Below are positions 13,490 to 14,117 of a stretch of 14,117 nucleotides of DNA, one piece after another. The first letter of the stretch is position 1, and the number at the start of each line of letters is the position of its first letter. A model generated the notes under the pieces. It did no database searches. It saw only the letters and a program-made list of their open reading frames with translations, and had not been told where the DNA came from. The translations under genes were made by a program, and so were the position numbers. This DNA comes from Bryobacteraceae bacterium (GTDB lineage Bacteria > Acidobacteriota > Terriglobia > Bryobacterales > Bryobacteraceae), in NCBI GenBank assembly GCA_947456995.1, contig CANGVB010000025.1:1-14117 (forward strand), written 5' to 3'.

Positions 13490-14117
13490 TTGTTTCGATT
13501 CCTGAGACCATCTGGTGCGGTGGCGTCAGCAGGCTTATCACTAGGGAATTCCGGAAGGGCAAGTCATAGTAAAAGCCCGGGTGGACGGATACGTCGCGTT
13601 CGAGCAACCGCAGTACAAATGCTTCTTCGTCGCCTTCAGCCGGCCCCTTCAAAATTGCAGTCCAGCCAGCTTCAACGGGCAAGAGCGGCCACGGTGAGTT
13701 TTTCACCTGAAGCGGGATCGACTGAAGATTTGAAAAGCATCTTTCTCTAATTGGAGACTGGAATTGTGCCCTTTGGGGCAACCAGGAAGCTGCTGCCTGT
13801 TGGATTGGCGAGGAAACGGACAGATAGGTGTCGGCGACCAACTCCATGTGAGCGTATACCGTCGGATTTTCAGGCATAACGATCCAGCCCAACTTCATCT
13901 GTGGCAGAGCACAGATTTTCGACAGGCCGCTGAGGGAAAAGATATTGGGTGCTTCGATTTGTGTCAGCGATCGAATGTGGGTGGAATCCGCTGACCAGGC
14001 GTAGTCTGCGAATACTTCGTCTGAAATCAACCAAAGCCTGTCTGCCGAGAATTCAATCAGCCAGTTGAGATCATCAGTCTTCAGAAAATGGCCCGTCGGA
14101 TTGTTGGGGTGGACCAA
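13476..14117 (-). CDS. PLP-dependent aminotransferase, class I/II fold, 5' end outside the window
   Basis: The C-terminal 213 residues of a fold-type I aminotransferase; the N-terminal part (probably 150-180 residues) lies past the right edge. The visible part begins at the PLP-binding HPNNPTG loop, followed by LISDEVFADYAW (Asp that contacts the pyridine nitrogen, and Tyr), then SLSGLSKICALPQMKLGW, in which the Lys after SGLS is the expected Schiff-base lysine. The C-terminal domain ends with LVISLLTPP. The residues fit the aspartate/alanine aminotransferase-like group, with HisC/CobD-like proteins as an alternative; the substrate cannot be read from this fragment. The apparent first Met is a TTG codon at the edge and is not the real start. 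The stop overlaps the methyltransferase gene tail-to-tail. Confidence 0.88.
   Translation of the reverse strand: MVHPNNPTGHFLKTDDLNWLIEFSADRLWLISDEVFADYAWSADSTHIRSLTQIEAPNIFSLSGLSKICALPQMKLGWIVMPENPTVYAHMELVADTYLSVSSPIQQAAASWLPQRAQFQSPIRERCFSNLQSIPLQVKNSPWPLLPVEAGWTAILKGPAEGDEEAFVLRLLERDVSVHPGFYYDLPFRNSLVISLLTPPHQMVSGIETIISS

Noticed and set aside
1..14117. CRISPR array, tRNA/rRNA genes, insertion sequences, toxin-antitoxin or phage-defence cassette
   Set aside because: No spaced direct repeats, no RNA gene signatures, no transposase motifs and no paired small genes were seen. The EVE domain alone is not evidence for a defence system.

Overview
This 14.1 kb window looks like a chromosomal stretch from an Acidobacteriota-type bacterium, perhaps near Bryobacterales/Solibacter. 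I infer this from the style of several proteins (a small four-helix membrane protein, an exported SAM methyltransferase, an exported Gfo/Idh protein, a simple polysaccharide-export triad) and from moderate GC content. No 16S rRNA or other marker was available. I see no insertion sequence, phage gene, tRNA, rRNA or CRISPR array.

Layout, left to right: an unrecognised four-helix membrane protein (-); an orphan beta-ketoacyl-ACP synthase (+); a three-gene polysaccharide export and chain-length operon (-), in the order outer-membrane export protein, Wzz/GNVR chain-length protein, cytoplasmic tyrosine autokinase; an EVE-domain protein (+) overlapping tail-to-tail with a Maf nucleotide pyrophosphatase (-); a housekeeping run of DUF721/DciA-like protein, GatC and GatA (+); an exported Gfo/Idh/MocA-like protein (-); RecG and RsmD (+); a Tat-type DUF4352-like lipoprotein (-); an exported SAM methyltransferase (+); and the C-terminal two thirds of a PLP aminotransferase (-), cut by the window edge.

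The architecture is notable. Sixteen genes fall into eleven strand runs. All five convergent junctions have a gap of at most 3 bp or overlap (by 11, 14 and 31 bp), and several divergent pairs have start codons 10-40 bp apart. Control elements must therefore lie inside neighbouring coding sequence. A clear case is a perfect 12-bp-stem hairpin with an A6/T4 flank inside the last codons of the ketosynthase gene, placed to terminate the polysaccharide operon on the other strand.

Most of the window is housekeeping: tRNA amidation, fork repair, 16S rRNA methylation, nucleotide-pool sanitation and helicase loading. The parts worth a second look are the polysaccharide operon with its split tyrosine kinase and nested terminator, the orphan ketosynthase, the EVE/Maf pair, and two cofactor-using enzyme families that carry secretion signals. 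I did not find a clearly new multi-gene system.
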